A DNA stretch of 64,000 nucleotides from Ceratothoa steindachneri (taxonomy: Eukaryota; Arthropoda; Malacostraca; Isopoda; Cymothoidae): assembly GCA_963969495.1 (NCBI GenBank), contig OZ018324.1, forward strand, positions 161,537,758-161,601,757. Reading direction: 5' to 3'. The position numbers and the translations under genes are program-made. The notes under the pieces are model-generated. The model made no database searches and was not told the origin of the DNA. It worked only from the letters and a program-made list of their open reading frames with translations. The first letter of the stretch is position 1. Every line of letters begins with the position of its first letter. This document shows positions 35,900 through 49,000 of the stretch, in pieces.

Positions 35900-36270
35900 G
35901 TAGGCGCCGTCGCATGCGTAACGGCTAGGCCCAGGTTTGGCAGACTCTCCTAGAAAGTTTGCAATATCCTCCTCTAAGCTGCTCAAGTGAGTCGTGGGGC
36001 CATTTGCAGGGTACCCTCTTTTCAGGGAGCAGTGCACAGGCCCATCTTACGATGGCGACAGCAGACAGCGCGTTGACCCATGGGGGTTGGGGCTGCCTGC
36101 AGCAAACCACGTTCTCCAGGGTGGTTACTCATGACTTAAGTAAGAAAAATACAGAGCTGGTTGTCACAGGAATTGAACTTGGGCCGAAAGGTATAGAAAC
36201 CCCAACCCCAATTCCACTCCACTCGAAATGGAAGTGGCTGCACGCGGCCTTTGGATCGGACAGTGAATCC
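35900..36270 (+). pseudogene. Possible DIRS-like RT/RNase H remnant
   Basis: A plus-strand frame reads LTMATADSALTHGGWGCLQQ, then FSRVVTHDLSKKNTELVV and GIELGPKGIETPTP. The pattern TxDASxTGWGxxL followed by W..L....NxLEL.A...ALK is the RNase H region next to the reverse transcriptase in DIRS-type retroelements. The fit is suggestive only. No tyrosine recombinase was found. Confidence 0.3.
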
Positions 36271-37879
36271 TAACCGATCCCCACCTGTGAGTTAGCTAAT
36301 TCAAAGCTAGCTGGCTTCAGTGCCTCCTCGGGACATTCTTGGGACCACCTTTGAGGAGAACTAAGCGTATGCCCTCATTTCTTTTCGACGAGTGAATATT
36401 CCATCGTTGGTTACACCATCAACACCCTTTTTTCAATAAAATTTCTTTCTTCTTACTAGTGAATGTTTTTAGCATTGAATAGTTCTGTAACAAAACTGTT
36501 ATAATTACTACTATTATTATTAGCGTAAAACAATTCTGAAAAACAAATTCTTGTATAAATTTATGAAGAGCAGGGCATGGGAGTAATCACTTGGGCAATG
36601 AGACTCATTCATATAAGTTCCTTCACTTTTCGATGTTAAAAAATTACAATTAATTTTAACTAAACGCTTAAGTATAAGATATTTATATACTTATCTTTCA
36701 TTTAAAATACTTACATTTGATGCGACCTGTTTTTGTAACTTATAATCGTGTTTTACATGCAGCTAATCAATCAGGAAACAAATGTTAACATACTCTCTTC
36801 CCGATTCCATTAATTTGGCAGGAAAAATCAGGATTGATAGGTGCTGCTCACTGATATTTGAGTGGACAAGAGAAATTGGGGCGAATTTGGACTATAATCG
36901 ATTGTCAAATAGCAACCTCCCGTTGGTGTACAAATAGGAAAACGAGCTTACATTTACTCGTGTGCAAGAAAACGAATAACAGGTACGAGTATATCTTTAA
37001 TCTTTCTTTTGCAAAATTATTCTCTCAAAACTTCATCAAGACACTTTTACCTATGTCCAGTTTTTCTGTCATTCTCACAGTGAATTGGCAAATAGTTTGG
37101 AGATCAGTTCCTATTGGCTCAATGTTTTCAGCGCTGGAAGTGATGATACAAGGATGGTTTTATCTTCCTATTTCTTTCTCTATTTCTCTTTCATCGCGAA
37201 AATGTTTAGTCCACGCAAAAACACGCCTTTTGTAATTGATCACACATTTCAGTACTAAGCTTTTTACTATCATGCATAAATTTATATTCAATCTTTTTTT
37301 TCATTTATGATAAAAAACTATCGTAAAACACAAATTTAAGACAAGGTCAGGTATGAAAATACTCCTCCCAGTATGGTTAAACTGTGGAGGAAAGGGTCAA
37401 GCGTTATTGTGGATAGTAGGAAGAAAGTTTGCCAAATATTTTGAGAAACACTCCTTAATTATTTTCGCCGCACTTTAAGTAATATTTCACTAAACTGGAA
37501 TGTCAATTATTAATAAATAATTATTTCCCTGTAAAAGAATGCGTATTGAATTGTTCGTGAATCGTGTTGTGTACTATTATTTGTATTCAGAATGTTCTTT
37601 GCTCCCTATGTTAGTAGCATTGTTAATACTCTTCGATCCTGTTTCTCTTTCCAAAAGCAAATTAACCACTGAATAGAAACGATTCTCTCCCTAAGGTAAT
37701 ATTCTCCTATAAAATACCATTCGGTAAAATTTTCAATTAACTCTGAAAATTTTAAACTTTCTAATTTCGATAGATGTAAAAGATCCGTTGTTTTGTTAAA
37801 AATCTACATTAAATCATTTTAGCCCTTTTAAATTGTGATAGTTCTGGTGTATTTTAAGAGTTGAATAAAAATAATAAGC
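36271..37879. other. Unassigned AT-rich DNA
   Basis: A 125-codon plus-strand frame (36858-37235) lacks any motif I know and has no clear splice sites. Otherwise nothing is seen. Confidence 0.45.
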
Positions 37880-38115
37880 TACTAAATTATAGACAACGTT
37901 TAATAGTTCGCTTTGGCCAAAATAAGACTCGTCACGTTTGTAGGACAGAAGGAAGTGTCTATGATCATAAGCAGACCATCCCAACCGTGAAACACTGAGA
38001 AGTTAATCTCATGGTTTAGGGTTGCTTTACCGTGCATGGCACAGGAGTACTCAACATCATTGATGAGAAAATGGCTAGTGCCACGTATTGAAAGATACTG
38101 GAGGAAAAGCTGTAT
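37880..38115 (+). pseudogene. Tc1-like transposase fragment
   Basis: With frame changes the plus strand gives EGSVYDHKQTIPTVKH and EVNLMV.GCFTVHGTGVLNI, then IDEKMASATY.KILEEKL. This is the Tc1 segment PTVKHGGGSxMVWGCFSxxGxGxL with the following helix. Only about 80 codons remain and it is not part of the 493-bp duplication. Confidence 0.7.
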
Positions 38116-40425
38116 TATCGATTGTATTGGATAAAGAAAGTTGTATTATGTATTAGGTCTTAGTCAATTTTAATCATTTACTACAACCTAATCCCACAAG
38201 GTCCTATTTACTTGAAATATTAGTTATGAAGTTATTTCCAATATTCATTTAGAATAATTACCTACAGGTACTGTTCAAGCTTCTTTTTTTACTTTCTTAT
38301 CTTTAGGGGGGCATTAGAAAAAATTAGCTAACTAAATCTTCAGAAGCGCCATGCCTCTCTTTTATAAATTATTTATTAACGAGGCATTTTAAGAGTCATA
38401 ACCATACAGTCAGGAAACAAGTACAATGAATGGTATAATACTCATAATCATATTACCATTCAGAAACAATATAAACAGAATATTAAAAAAATACTTAAGT
38501 ATAGTAAACAGTATAAATATTTTGAGATGGATAAACTATGAAAGATGTCCAAAATATATATTAAGCTGAATTACTTTAAATACAAAAGACCATGAATATA
38601 AGCTCGATGGAGATTAAATAATTGACGAATGTGACAAATAACCTCAAATTAAAACAAAACCACTGAAAAGCTCATGAAGAAGCCTTTCAAATGAGATCAT
38701 GGGATACATCCCAAAATGTCTGATATCTCACCACGAACAGAAACTGAACAAGGTCCTTTATACTCCACACTCGTGTAGTCCGTCCCATGGGTGCTTAATG
38801 TAGAAATTCGTTACATTAATCCTCGGAGTGTTTTTATTTCATAGTACTTAACCTCATATTCTTCAAGATCTGTTTTCTAAATTCACTCTTCTTTTAAATC
38901 TTCTTGACTGCATTTAATTTAGGTAATAGGCTATTAAAGGTTGACATAAATCAGCTTGGAATAACACAACTTTCCCTCTTTAAAGGTAGTCATTATCTAT
39001 CCTCAGTTGAATGAAGGAAACAATTGCATCTTTTTTTAGCTTCTTGGCTCTTAGCTGACCGGTTTATTCTTTGCTTGTTTATTCGCTGTCACTTCGCCCG
39101 AGACCTTATAGCTGTTAACAGGCACTCATTTTTGTTCGCACGATAGACATGTGTGTCAACCTGCACGATATACATGTCTGTCAACCTGCCAAGAGGTTGA
39201 TCATTTGCAATGCATTAACACTATTCATTCAATGTAGTGTAAAATATTCACCAATGATGTGTTTTGTTGAAGATAGGCAGATTTTTAGCTTTACCGGAAT
39301 GACTAAAATATGGTTTGTTCTTTAATTCCATGGTTTTATTCAATCCGGCAGATCTTATCTGTGGAGCTCTTGCTAGCCTAAAAAACAGTTGGATTTCTAA
39401 CGTCAAGGTACGGGTTCATTTCGAGTGAGCACGGGCACAAAGCTTTCAGTCTTGCCGCCCATTGGACGGATACGCTGATATTCTCCTCCACGTGAGTATT
39501 TAGCTGCATACGCATCCTCGTGCACGGAGCCAATTACAACACCACTATCAGTTCCCCACTCGTATTCACAGCATTTCATACCTACCTTCTCTTTTGTTCC
39601 TGAACCCTAAAGATGGCGGAACTGGACCCCCCTTCCTGGAGGTGACGAAGCGTTCCATCAGAGCCTACCATCGCTCTACTCTCTCCCACCCTAGGGCTCA
39701 TCAATGATTGTCTTTCTGATCTTTATGTACATTTCCTCATCCGGACGGGAAATCTCACCCATAATGACGCTCTATACCTTCACCTAACCACTGGTTTGTA
39801 GTAATTGTTCGGGATCAACCTTATTACTGTTTATTTATTCCAGTACTCTCACAGTAAATATTTGGATTATTTCTCTGATATATTTGTAAAAACGAATGAA
39901 ATGACCAAAACTTTAAAACCTTTTTTTACTTCTGTTATTATAAAATTAATCACTTTTATAATCTTGTTTAGTGTTCCTCAAGAAACTCTTGTAAGTAATT
40001 TTCATCACAATAATATAAATATAAATTATCTTCGATTTTACCACTTCTAGACAGTATAGCAAATTTTAAATGTCAAATTGCCATAATAGGAACAACATAT
40101 GTAAAACATTGGTAGCTAAAGTTTATCCTAACTGAAAACGTAAAGATTATATAAATATTAAGATTTTTCACCATTATTATGTTCTGCTCCTCCAAGTCCT
40201 ATAAATGAAACATCATAAAGTTTCTTCTTGACAAAAATAAAAGCAATTTTTAATAACGGTTACTAAGCGAATCTAAAGATTTTTCAACCCTAAATATAAT
40301 AATTGATCCAAATTACGCAAAAACACAGAAGAAAACTCGAGAATGGAAGGCAACTACGAGTATATATATGCCATAAATAATCTCCATTTCCGGAATTCTG
40401 TCGTATTAATTCACCTCCTGCTTAC
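38116..40425. other. Probable intron of the adenylate cyclase gene
   Basis: About 2.3 kb downstream (in gene sense) of the exon donor at 40425, AT-rich, with no further cyclase exon visible. It contains a two-copy 25-bp direct repeat at 39139-39188 (CACGATA, ACATGT, TGTCAACCTG). The segment 39350-39780 is less AT-rich but unassigned. Confidence 0.5.
40420..40425 (-). other. Splice donor of the cyclase exon
   Basis: GTAAGC follows CAG on the minus strand, a near-ideal donor. Reading past it gives V-S-R-R and a stop. Confidence 0.8.
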
Positions 40426-41199
40426 CTGTTTCCAGAGATACTCGTCGTAATTACTGATGATCCCCGCCGTTATAAGTTGTGCTCCAGAGAGGATGAAGCC
40501 CCCTGCGAGGGCCTCTAACATACGCATCGGCAGGAAGATGTACGTGGCGTAAGTGAAAAAGAGCGTGGCCCAGACTCCCGTTGATGCCTCGTTCGCCTGC
40601 GAGCTGAAGATGAAGAGGAGCTCGAGGCCAAGAAATGAGAGGAGGATGAAGTAAGAGATGAAGACGAGACACACTTCGTTTGGGATCATCGACTTGATCA
40701 GGAGGACCTCCATGAAGAGGTAGAGCAGAGCGAAAGCGGAAAGGATCGCCACGGTGACGATTGGTACTGGCCGTTCCACGGCCACCAACATGAACACCAA
40801 GGCTAAGACCACAACCGTGAGCAAGACCAGGAGTGACGTGAGGCTCGCTTGGTTCATGCGCAGGAAGTAGCGTTGGTATAAGACCTCAACGTGGATGTTT
40901 TTGAACTGGTGTGAGCGAAACATCCTCCCCAACAGCTTCCGCACATTCCAAGGTCGGCGTCCGTCCAGAAGGATACTCTCTATATCCTCCTCCTGCTCGA
41001 ACTCTTCATCTGGCGGGCTTTTGGGCGAAGAAGATCCCACCAGCCCTGATTTGCTGTAGTGCTCGATGACCTCCCAGTTGGATTTCTTTGGGGGTGGCTC
41101 ACCCGTGGAAGGGCGAGAATCGAGCGAGGTATGAGTGGAGCCATTTGCCTTTGACCGATGTAAGGACGAGGAACAGGGCCTGTTCAAGGACCCACCCTC
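40426..41199 (-). CDS. Adenylate cyclase (type 5/6-like), one internal exon
   Basis: This 774-bp exon encodes 258 residues of a membrane adenylyl cyclase, which makes cAMP from ATP at the plasma membrane under G-protein control. Residues 1-100 are a hydrophilic cytoplasmic region with an acidic cluster (DEEFEQEEDIES, 64-75). VEVLYQRYFLRMNQ (105-117) matches the block before the first helix in types 5/6. Hydrophobic segments follow at about 119-141, 146-168, 175-199, 206-223 and 231-247, and TYIFLPMRM (219-227) is a family signature. The sixth helix and both catalytic domains must lie in exons to the left, outside or not visible here. Splice sites: acceptor TTCTTCTCTCCCGCAG ending at 41200, donor CAG|GTAAGC at 40425; both phase 0. 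No frame breaks. The initiator is upstream. Type 5 versus 6 or another class is not settled. Confidence 0.88.
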
Positions 41200-41225
41200 C
41201 TGCGGGAGAGAAGAAAAAAGAAATG
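41200..41225 (-). other. Splice acceptor of the cyclase exon
   Basis: A pyrimidine-rich tract (CATTTCTTTTTTCTTCTCTC) runs into CCGCAG directly before GAGGGTGGG. It sets the exon start at 41199, in frame with the coding sequence. Confidence 0.8.
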
Positions 41226-43529
41226 TCAAAAGCTGAAATGAAGGCCCGTTTCTCCCCCTCTTTCTTGTGATGGGATACCTTTTAATCCTCTACTTCAATA
41301 GACAAGCATAAAGTACCCCAACCACATCCTATATTCATTGACATTACTACCAGGTTACACCGGTTCATACATCACGGAGCGAGACAGTTCTCACTACTGC
41401 CTCCCACGGCATTCTATTATGTTCCTCCATGGATGCTTTTACATAATTACTCTATCTCCATGCTAACATGATCCTCCATCTTTAGGAAATTTAAACCTTA
41501 CGTTTTTCTGGGTAAACACCGTCAACCGAAGCAATCTAGAACGCTCATCGATAAATCCTAATCCTAAGCGTCGAACAAGAAGTTGCTGAGTCATGCAGGG
41601 GGAAATGTTTGATGGTAATTTCAATCCCATGGCAGAGGTACATCGTTAACAGTGTGTTTTGTCTCCTAACCTCACGTGCAATCCTCCGTATGCGCTGAAT
41701 AGCGCGTGACTCAAATAATTGTAAATACCCAAATGTATGATGAAAGGGAATTTGGAACATGGAGTTGGCTTTGTTAAAAAATACCAAAGGATTCGGACTC
41801 ATTTTACTTTTTGCTTCTAAGGCGTTCAATACGAAAATTGATGTAGAGTATGTAAGTGTGTGTTTATGTTTACTTGAGCTTAAGTTTATAAGCAGTAGTG
41901 TGCTTTTACTCATTTTAAAAAGAAATTCTGAGCATGCACCATGAATCTCTTTGCCAGTCTATGGGAACAAAGACTGCAATTTCACTATATTATGTGAGTG
42001 AGAATTCTGCTTTTAACTCTTATTTATTACATTTTTACAAATAGAAAAGCAATTTAAGTATATCACCAAAATATATTTGAAATGATTAGAAATAATGGGA
42101 GAGGAGTTAAGTAAAAATGGATGAAAATTAAATAATATTTTAGCCATGGGTAGACTTCTTTTGGCATTAGACAAAGAGGCAATTCTTCTAAACACGCTAA
42201 CGTTGTACAACATCGGGAGTTCCCTTTGTGACATTCACTCTCTGACAATCGCCAGTTTACATCATTTAACATGATGACAAGTCCTGGCTGTGAAATAAGA
42301 TGTAATATTCAAAAAGGAAATATGAATGTGCAGCACCTTGTAACGGCTCATAAGACTAGTTACTTCTTTCAACCCCTTCAAAATGAAAAAGCCTTTAGGG
42401 GTGCTAAGTCCGCTTGAAATTTGAAATTAACTAGTAACTAGATGCACAATTGTATAAAAATGAGCCATTATCACCTGGGACCAACAAGGGAACGCTAAAT
42501 TCTAAGTTCAATGAGTTTATGCTTCATCATATGTGATTAGTTGCCACATGGAATTGTGATTTGGGTTGACTTTGCTTCAGCGACTGCCAGTTCAGATCTT
42601 CAAGTTGAACTGTAGGTCCTACCTTGATAAACTTTGCGGTTGAAAGACGTTCAATAGATATGAAAGACTACCAATTCTCAATAAAGATAAGTAAGACCAA
42701 ATTTACTTGTAACAGCAAAGCAGTTATAATTAATTAACAGTGGCCTCAGATCATGAAATTTACACTCCTGTTTAAAGGCGCTTTCCAGGGTAAGCCACTG
42801 TTTGCATTCAATCTCAACTATTTGAAATATAAAAAAGTAGTTAAATCTCGATAATGAAAGGAACACCATAAGAAAGGTGGAATGGCCGCACATAGGTAAA
42901 CATACACCCCTCCTCTTACTCAAGGTGTCATTTTAAAGGGTCTCCGAAGGAAGAACCCATTCAACAGGACCACCAGTCCATCTATAAGACCAGAAAACCA
43001 CAAGGATCAACATGCGACTCGATTTATCGTTGTTTACAACTTAATTACCATAAAATTTCCTAATTAGATCACATCCACATTGCCTTGTATTGTATCGCTA
43101 CCTAACCCCTGGCTGGAGGGTGGACAGCCGTACGTTGGAAAACAATCAAAACTGACGAATAATTAGGATGCTTAAAAACAGAGCTAGGTAATTATGTCTG
43201 AGGTAATTCAAAGATAATGATTCCCATTAGGACTCCGGATTTAATGGATGCGAGCTGATTTGTATCCATTCCTGCAAAGTTGGTGTAACATTGGGGTGGC
43301 CATGACAACCCTCTTGCAGCTATCGAAATTCTTGCCACTTCATTCTGAATAAACCTAGGAAGATTTGAGTCTATATATGTATCTTCCACACATTTTTACT
43401 AACTCAAAAGTCACCCATTTCATTAAGCAATAATCCTCATGAAGAGATATCCTCGTTGGATTTTGACATTGTTTTAAGGAAATAAGTAGAGTAATGGAAT
43501 ATAATCATGAACGGTTATTAAAGACCTTT
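41226..43529. other. Probable intron, no feature recognised
   Basis: Upstream of the cyclase exon in gene sense. Frames at 41545-41913 (minus) and elsewhere have no motif. No earlier cyclase exon with a start codon was found. Confidence 0.5.
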
Positions 43530-46075
43530 CATGCAATAAAAGACACCTCTGTCTTCTGCTAATAAACTATGTAGAAGCGCCGTTGATGATACAAAAGATA
43601 CGCTGTCGACTCCTATCTAACTGTCCATGGGTGACCTTCATAATAAAATAAACCTCCTGCAACATGCTATAAAATTGTGTGGGCTCGCACTTCATGATAC
43701 AAAATAACCTTCCTACCCGCTATTCAATTGTCTGTGGGCGCTTTTGATGACAAAAACACCCCTAACACCTGCTATTTAATTGTATAGGGGGCACCTTTCA
43801 TGATACGAAAGACCGCCTCTCACCTGAAATTAATTTGTTTGGAGGCGGCCTTGATGATACAAAAGACCCTTTCCCAATGGCTCTAAATTGTTGGGGGAGA
43901 GCCTTTGTTGATGCAAAGATCCGCTGTCACATGCTATCAAATTATGTGGGGGTACCATTGATGAAACAAAAGAAACACTCTCACATGCAATCAAATTGTG
44001 TGGAGGTGCCCTTGATGATATAAAAGACCGCCTTTTAGCTACAATTAATTTGTGGGGGCGCCATTAATGATACAAAAGACTTTTTCCCACTAGCTCTTAA
44101 ATTATGAGGGAGTCTTTGATGATGCAAAGATCCGCTGTCACATGCTATTAAATTATGTTGACGTGTAATTGATGATAAAAAACCCCTCTATAACTCGCTA
44201 TAAAAATTGTTGGTGGCACTCTAGATGATACAAGAGACCCTATCACTTGCAATCAAATTTTTTGGGGGCACCCTTGATGATAAAATAGAACCCTAGCCCA
44301 CATACTCTTTAATTGTGTGTGAGCGCCCATGAGGATACAAATGAACCCCTGTCACCTGCTATCAAACTCCGTTGGGGCGCGCGCCTTTAATGATAAAAAG
44401 ACCCCCTCACACATGCTAGTCAATTATGTAGGGGCTCCATTAATGATACAAAATACCCCATCTTACCTACTATCAAATTGTGAGAGGCGCCCATGATAAC
44501 AAAAAAGACCCTTACGACCTGCTATACAATTTTCTGTGGGTGTTCTTGATGATAAAAAGACCACTCTTACCGGCTTTTCTATTGTATAAGGCGACTTTAA
44601 AAATAAAAAAGACTACCTGTCACCTTCTATTTAATTGTGTAAGAGTCTACTTGATGATAGATATAGCCACTCTCACCTCCGTTTTATTTGTTTTGCTGCA
44701 GCCTTGATGATACAATATCCAGTTTTGGGGGGAGCTCCTTCAGATAATAAATTTCCCTCTCACCTGCTATTCAATTGTGTGGGGGTGCCCTTGATAATAC
44801 AAAATACAACCTTTAACCTCTTAAATTCTTTGGAGGAGTCTTTCATGATACAAAAAACCTTCTCTCAACTTCTTCCAAATTCCTCAGGTTCGCCCTTGAT
44901 AATACAAATGACCTCCTCTTTCCTTCTCTTAAATTCTTCAGGGGCGCACTTGATGATACAAAAGACCCTATGAGGTATTACTCAATTGTATAGGAGAGAT
45001 ATAGAAAATACAAAAGACACTTTCCCGCCTGCTATTCAATTATCGGGGGCGCGCTTGATGATACAAAAGACCCCCTGTTACCTGCTATCAAAATGTGTGG
45101 GGCCACCCTTCATGAAGCAAAAGAACTATGCCCTCCTGCTAATCAATTGTCTTAGAGTCCCCTTGATGATACAAAAAAACATCTCCTGGGCCATTAACTG
45201 TGGGGGCCCTTAGAATGATACAAATTCCTACTATCAATTCTCGAATTCTTTGATGATACAAAATACTCTCTTTGAAGTTTTATTCAATTGTGTGGGAGAG
45301 ATCTAGATGATACAAAAGACTACTTTTGAAGTTTTATCCAATTGTGTGGAAGAAATCTAGATGATACAAAAGACTCCCTTTGAGGTTTTATTCAATAGTG
45401 TGTGGGATAGATCTAGATGACACAAAAGACTCCCTTTGAAGTTTTATCCATTTGTGTGGGAGAGATCTAGATGATACAAAAGACTCCTTTTGAAGTTTTA
45501 TCCAATTGTGTGGGAGAAATCTAGATGATACAAAAGACTCCCTTTGGAGTTTTATCCAATTGTGTGGGAGAAATTTAGATGATACAAAAGTCTCCATAGG
45601 CAGTTTTATCCAATTGTGTGGGAAAAATATATAAGATAAAAAAGACCCTTTGCCGGTCGCAATTTAATTGTTTGGGAGCGATCTAGATGATACAAAAGAC
45701 CCTTTGCCGGTTGCAATTCAATTATTTGGGGACGCCCTCGATGATAGAAAGGACCCCTTTTTACCTACCTTCCACTTCTTTGGGGCCCCCCTTCATGCTA
45801 AAATGACCCCTACCCGCTTCTATTCAACTGTTTGGGGGCGGCTTGATAATAGAAAAGTCTGCATGGCACATATTATTTAATTGTCTGGGGAGCTTTGATG
45901 AAAATGGACCTCCTGCCACTTGCTATCAAATTGTTTAGGGGCGCCCTTGATGATGAAAAGACCCTAGTCATCTACTATTAAGTTCTTTGACGTGTCCTTG
46001 ATGATAAAAATACCCTTTCCTACCTGTTATCCAATTGTTTATGTGCGCCTTTGATGATACAAAATATCCCCTAAC
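43530..46075. repeat. Minisatellite of about 54-bp units, 2.5 kb
   Basis: About 45 diverged tandem units, each with the order TTGTGTGGGGGCGCC, then TTGATGATACAAAAGACCC, then CTCACCTGCTATCAAA. Unit length varies from about 50 to 65 bp. The sub-block 45250-45640 is more uniform at about 54 bp per unit (AATTGTGTGGGAGA, TCTAGATGATACAAAAGACT, CCCTTTGAAGTTTTATC). Because 54 is a multiple of three, short repeated 18-residue frames appear by chance; I do not call them genes. Confidence 0.9.
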
Positions 46076-49000
46076 ACCACCTTTCCACTCTCACTTCATC
46101 CCCCAACGGAGCTTTCTGTTTGTTTGTGCACCATTGGAAGCTGTGAGATCATAAGTGAAACCAACCCCAAACAATTAACACCAAACAATCTTTGGATGAA
46201 CCCATTAGGTTGAATTATAATAGGTCCTTGGTTCTACTGGTAATTCGCTGGAAAATTAAATCAATGGGTGAAGGGGTTTTGAATTGTCCCTTTTCTCATC
46301 TCTAATCTTTCCAATACAGTCTCCTAACGTGGAATGGATGGAACTCCCTCGGGCCACGAAGGACTCCTACCATCACGAGTTGGAAGCCAGGTCATAGAGG
46401 GACGTTAAACTACCAAGAGGAGAAAAGGCACTAGGCGAGATTTGTAATTAATCACTGATAAGGAACAAGAAACTGGAGTAATCCAACGAGAACATTGAAG
46501 TGAGGGATTGAATACACTGGAAAATAAAATTTGAGAAAGAGCAGAAAATGAGAGATTATTCAAGTTTGGAAATGAATAAAAACACCTAACCCAAAATACT
46601 GTGTTTGAGGGGTAATCTTTAATGTGTCCACGAAAAAAAAATCAAATTCAGGTATTAAAGTGTACAAATATGCCGCCCCTCCCTACCCGATTACAATAGC
46701 CTTAAAATTTAAAAAAAGTATCAGTAACCTCCCCCCTCACCCCCAAAACATTCCGAATATTTGTTCTTTATACAGACGTTCATATACCCTCCTTGAAATG
46801 CGACGTTTCATTCACATTTGTTGATAGAAAAGTTGTTGCGACAGTTCAGCGATGAAGACCATATTCTGATTCTGCCACAGAAGCGGAATGGTCTGGACAA
46901 AATAAGATGTTAGGAAGAAAGTCGGAGAGCAATTAATGAATATCAAGCTACTTTGCATCATTACTAATAAATCTTTGGAAATCGTGTATAGTGTGGAAAT
47001 GACAAAATGCAATGATCGTAAGGAAAACCTTGGATTTTCTGCCACGATCATCATAGAAATCGGAACTAAAATGTACATACACACTAAACATGCTACAAAT
47101 TATGGTACATAACTCCCCATCGGTACAGTTACATAGGTTTATTTAGATTATTCGTCTCGCACCAGATGAGACTGGAGTAAAAGTTCACCTACCATGTTAA
47201 AGCGATTTGAATTCGATTGGGTGAGTGTATGAAAAGCACAACAAAAAAAAGTATTTGAATAACTTTTTCCGGGTTAAAATAAATTACAATTGCATCGGGT
47301 TTCAGGGCTAAATTATGAAAAATTCTTCATATCATCATCGCTAACTCTCTAATTTAAGAAGGGGATTTTTTTTTAGTATTTGAATAAAAATTTCATCTTA
47401 GTTTGGTTATAACTTATGTTTTTTTATCAAAGTTACTCCTAATAATTCTTTTATAATATCAAAAAACAAAATGGTGAAGTTCAGAAATAAATATAAGTAT
47501 CGAAATTTTGTGAACTTTTTAAAACCCAAAGAATTACAAATGGTGAAGTTCAGAAAATTTATTTTTATATATCTTCTATAATTCTATATTTTAGCAACGT
47601 GATATTTTGAAAGGAGGGAAATTTAGTTCCTTTTTAAAATGATTATAATTGGCGAAGTTTAGAAAATTTATAAAAATTTAACCATGGCTGCTTTTTTTTA
47701 GATTTTAAATTGTAATCTTAGTAGCGGAAGTGGCGAAGCCATTACTTGGTATCAATATAAGAAATTGAATATTTTACCCCAGACACACTAATTACCAGTA
47801 AGATATTACACGCTCCTTAGGGTGTAGCTATAAAATTATATACATATATTGCTTGTCAAACTCTTTCATCAACTTCCATTATATCCTTTGCCGAGTGAGT
47901 AGAAAGTGAATGTATATTGAAGGATGTATAGTTGCTCAATTTATTCAGGTCACATTTTTCAGAATGTTTCAGACAAAGGTGAATTAACTAATATAATTAT
48001 TTATATTTTATATAAACCCTCAAATAGTTTTGGATGATTGCCGCTGGGCTTTGCTGTAGTGTGTTGAAATGGAATAAAATTTTTCCAAAGAGGTTAGGTT
48101 GGGGGAATTAATCATCAGGATCAAAATATAAAATAGTCAAATGATAATGCAAATATTTTTCTCTTTTCGATGACTAATTAAAGTAAATTAAGCTGAAAAC
48201 AAAAAAAAAATGGGAAAAATGTTGATTCGGGTTGAGATACAAATCCGTTTCAAAATATTTTGACACTAATACTTGAAATACTGCAATAACATACCCCCCC
48301 CCCGCCCCACTAAATTTAATATATTTTATTTGTAAATATACTCTCTAGTCTATTTATAACTAAGTATACCTCAAATACTTCCGCTATCATCAAATAATAA
48401 TATAGTGAATTGTCACTCTCTGAACGAAATTTAGAATAGTCACATGACTTATTGTGGCAAATATGCATATGTCATTTGCTAAAAAAGTCTTAAAAAGCTT
48501 TAGCTTTTACACTTAAAGGGCTCAGGAGAAGGGCTGCAAAATAAAGCCCTAAATTTACAAGAAAAACGTCTGCATTCCAAATAACCATGCTAAGTAGGGA
48601 GTGGGGGAAGGGAGGGAGGGCACCAACTCTTCAAGGCTTATTTTCTTTTGCCAAACAGAATCAACAAGTGATATTTACTGATATAAACGACAAAGTTACA
48701 GTAATTGATCCTTCAATGCTAAATCTCACATATATCTGTGATACTCTTTTATCACTGTCGCTTTAAAACAAGGGTACAAAGGAGTACAGAAAGTGAACGA
48801 AGGGTATCAAAACACTTCCTTGAAAATGCAAGACGCACTCGCCAATTAGAGAGTCAGGATCTCCCATACCAGAATCAGCGCCTATTAGCCTCCTTTGACG
48901 TGTTTTGGACATGATTTGGGCTGACCTTCTGACTATATTCGCGCCAAAATAAACCTTTCCTCTTCCTGACAATTCGCATTTGCCTACTAATTGGGTAATA

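Noticed and set aside
45388..45597. Minus-strand frame with an 18-residue repeating protein
   Set aside because: The 54-bp minisatellite unit is a multiple of three, which keeps any frame open; neighbouring units are not in frame and there is no start or splice context.
46812..47084. Hydrophobic 90-codon minus-strand frame, possible receptor exon
   Set aside because: No family signature and no convincing splice sites; AT-rich DNA readily gives hydrophobic frames.
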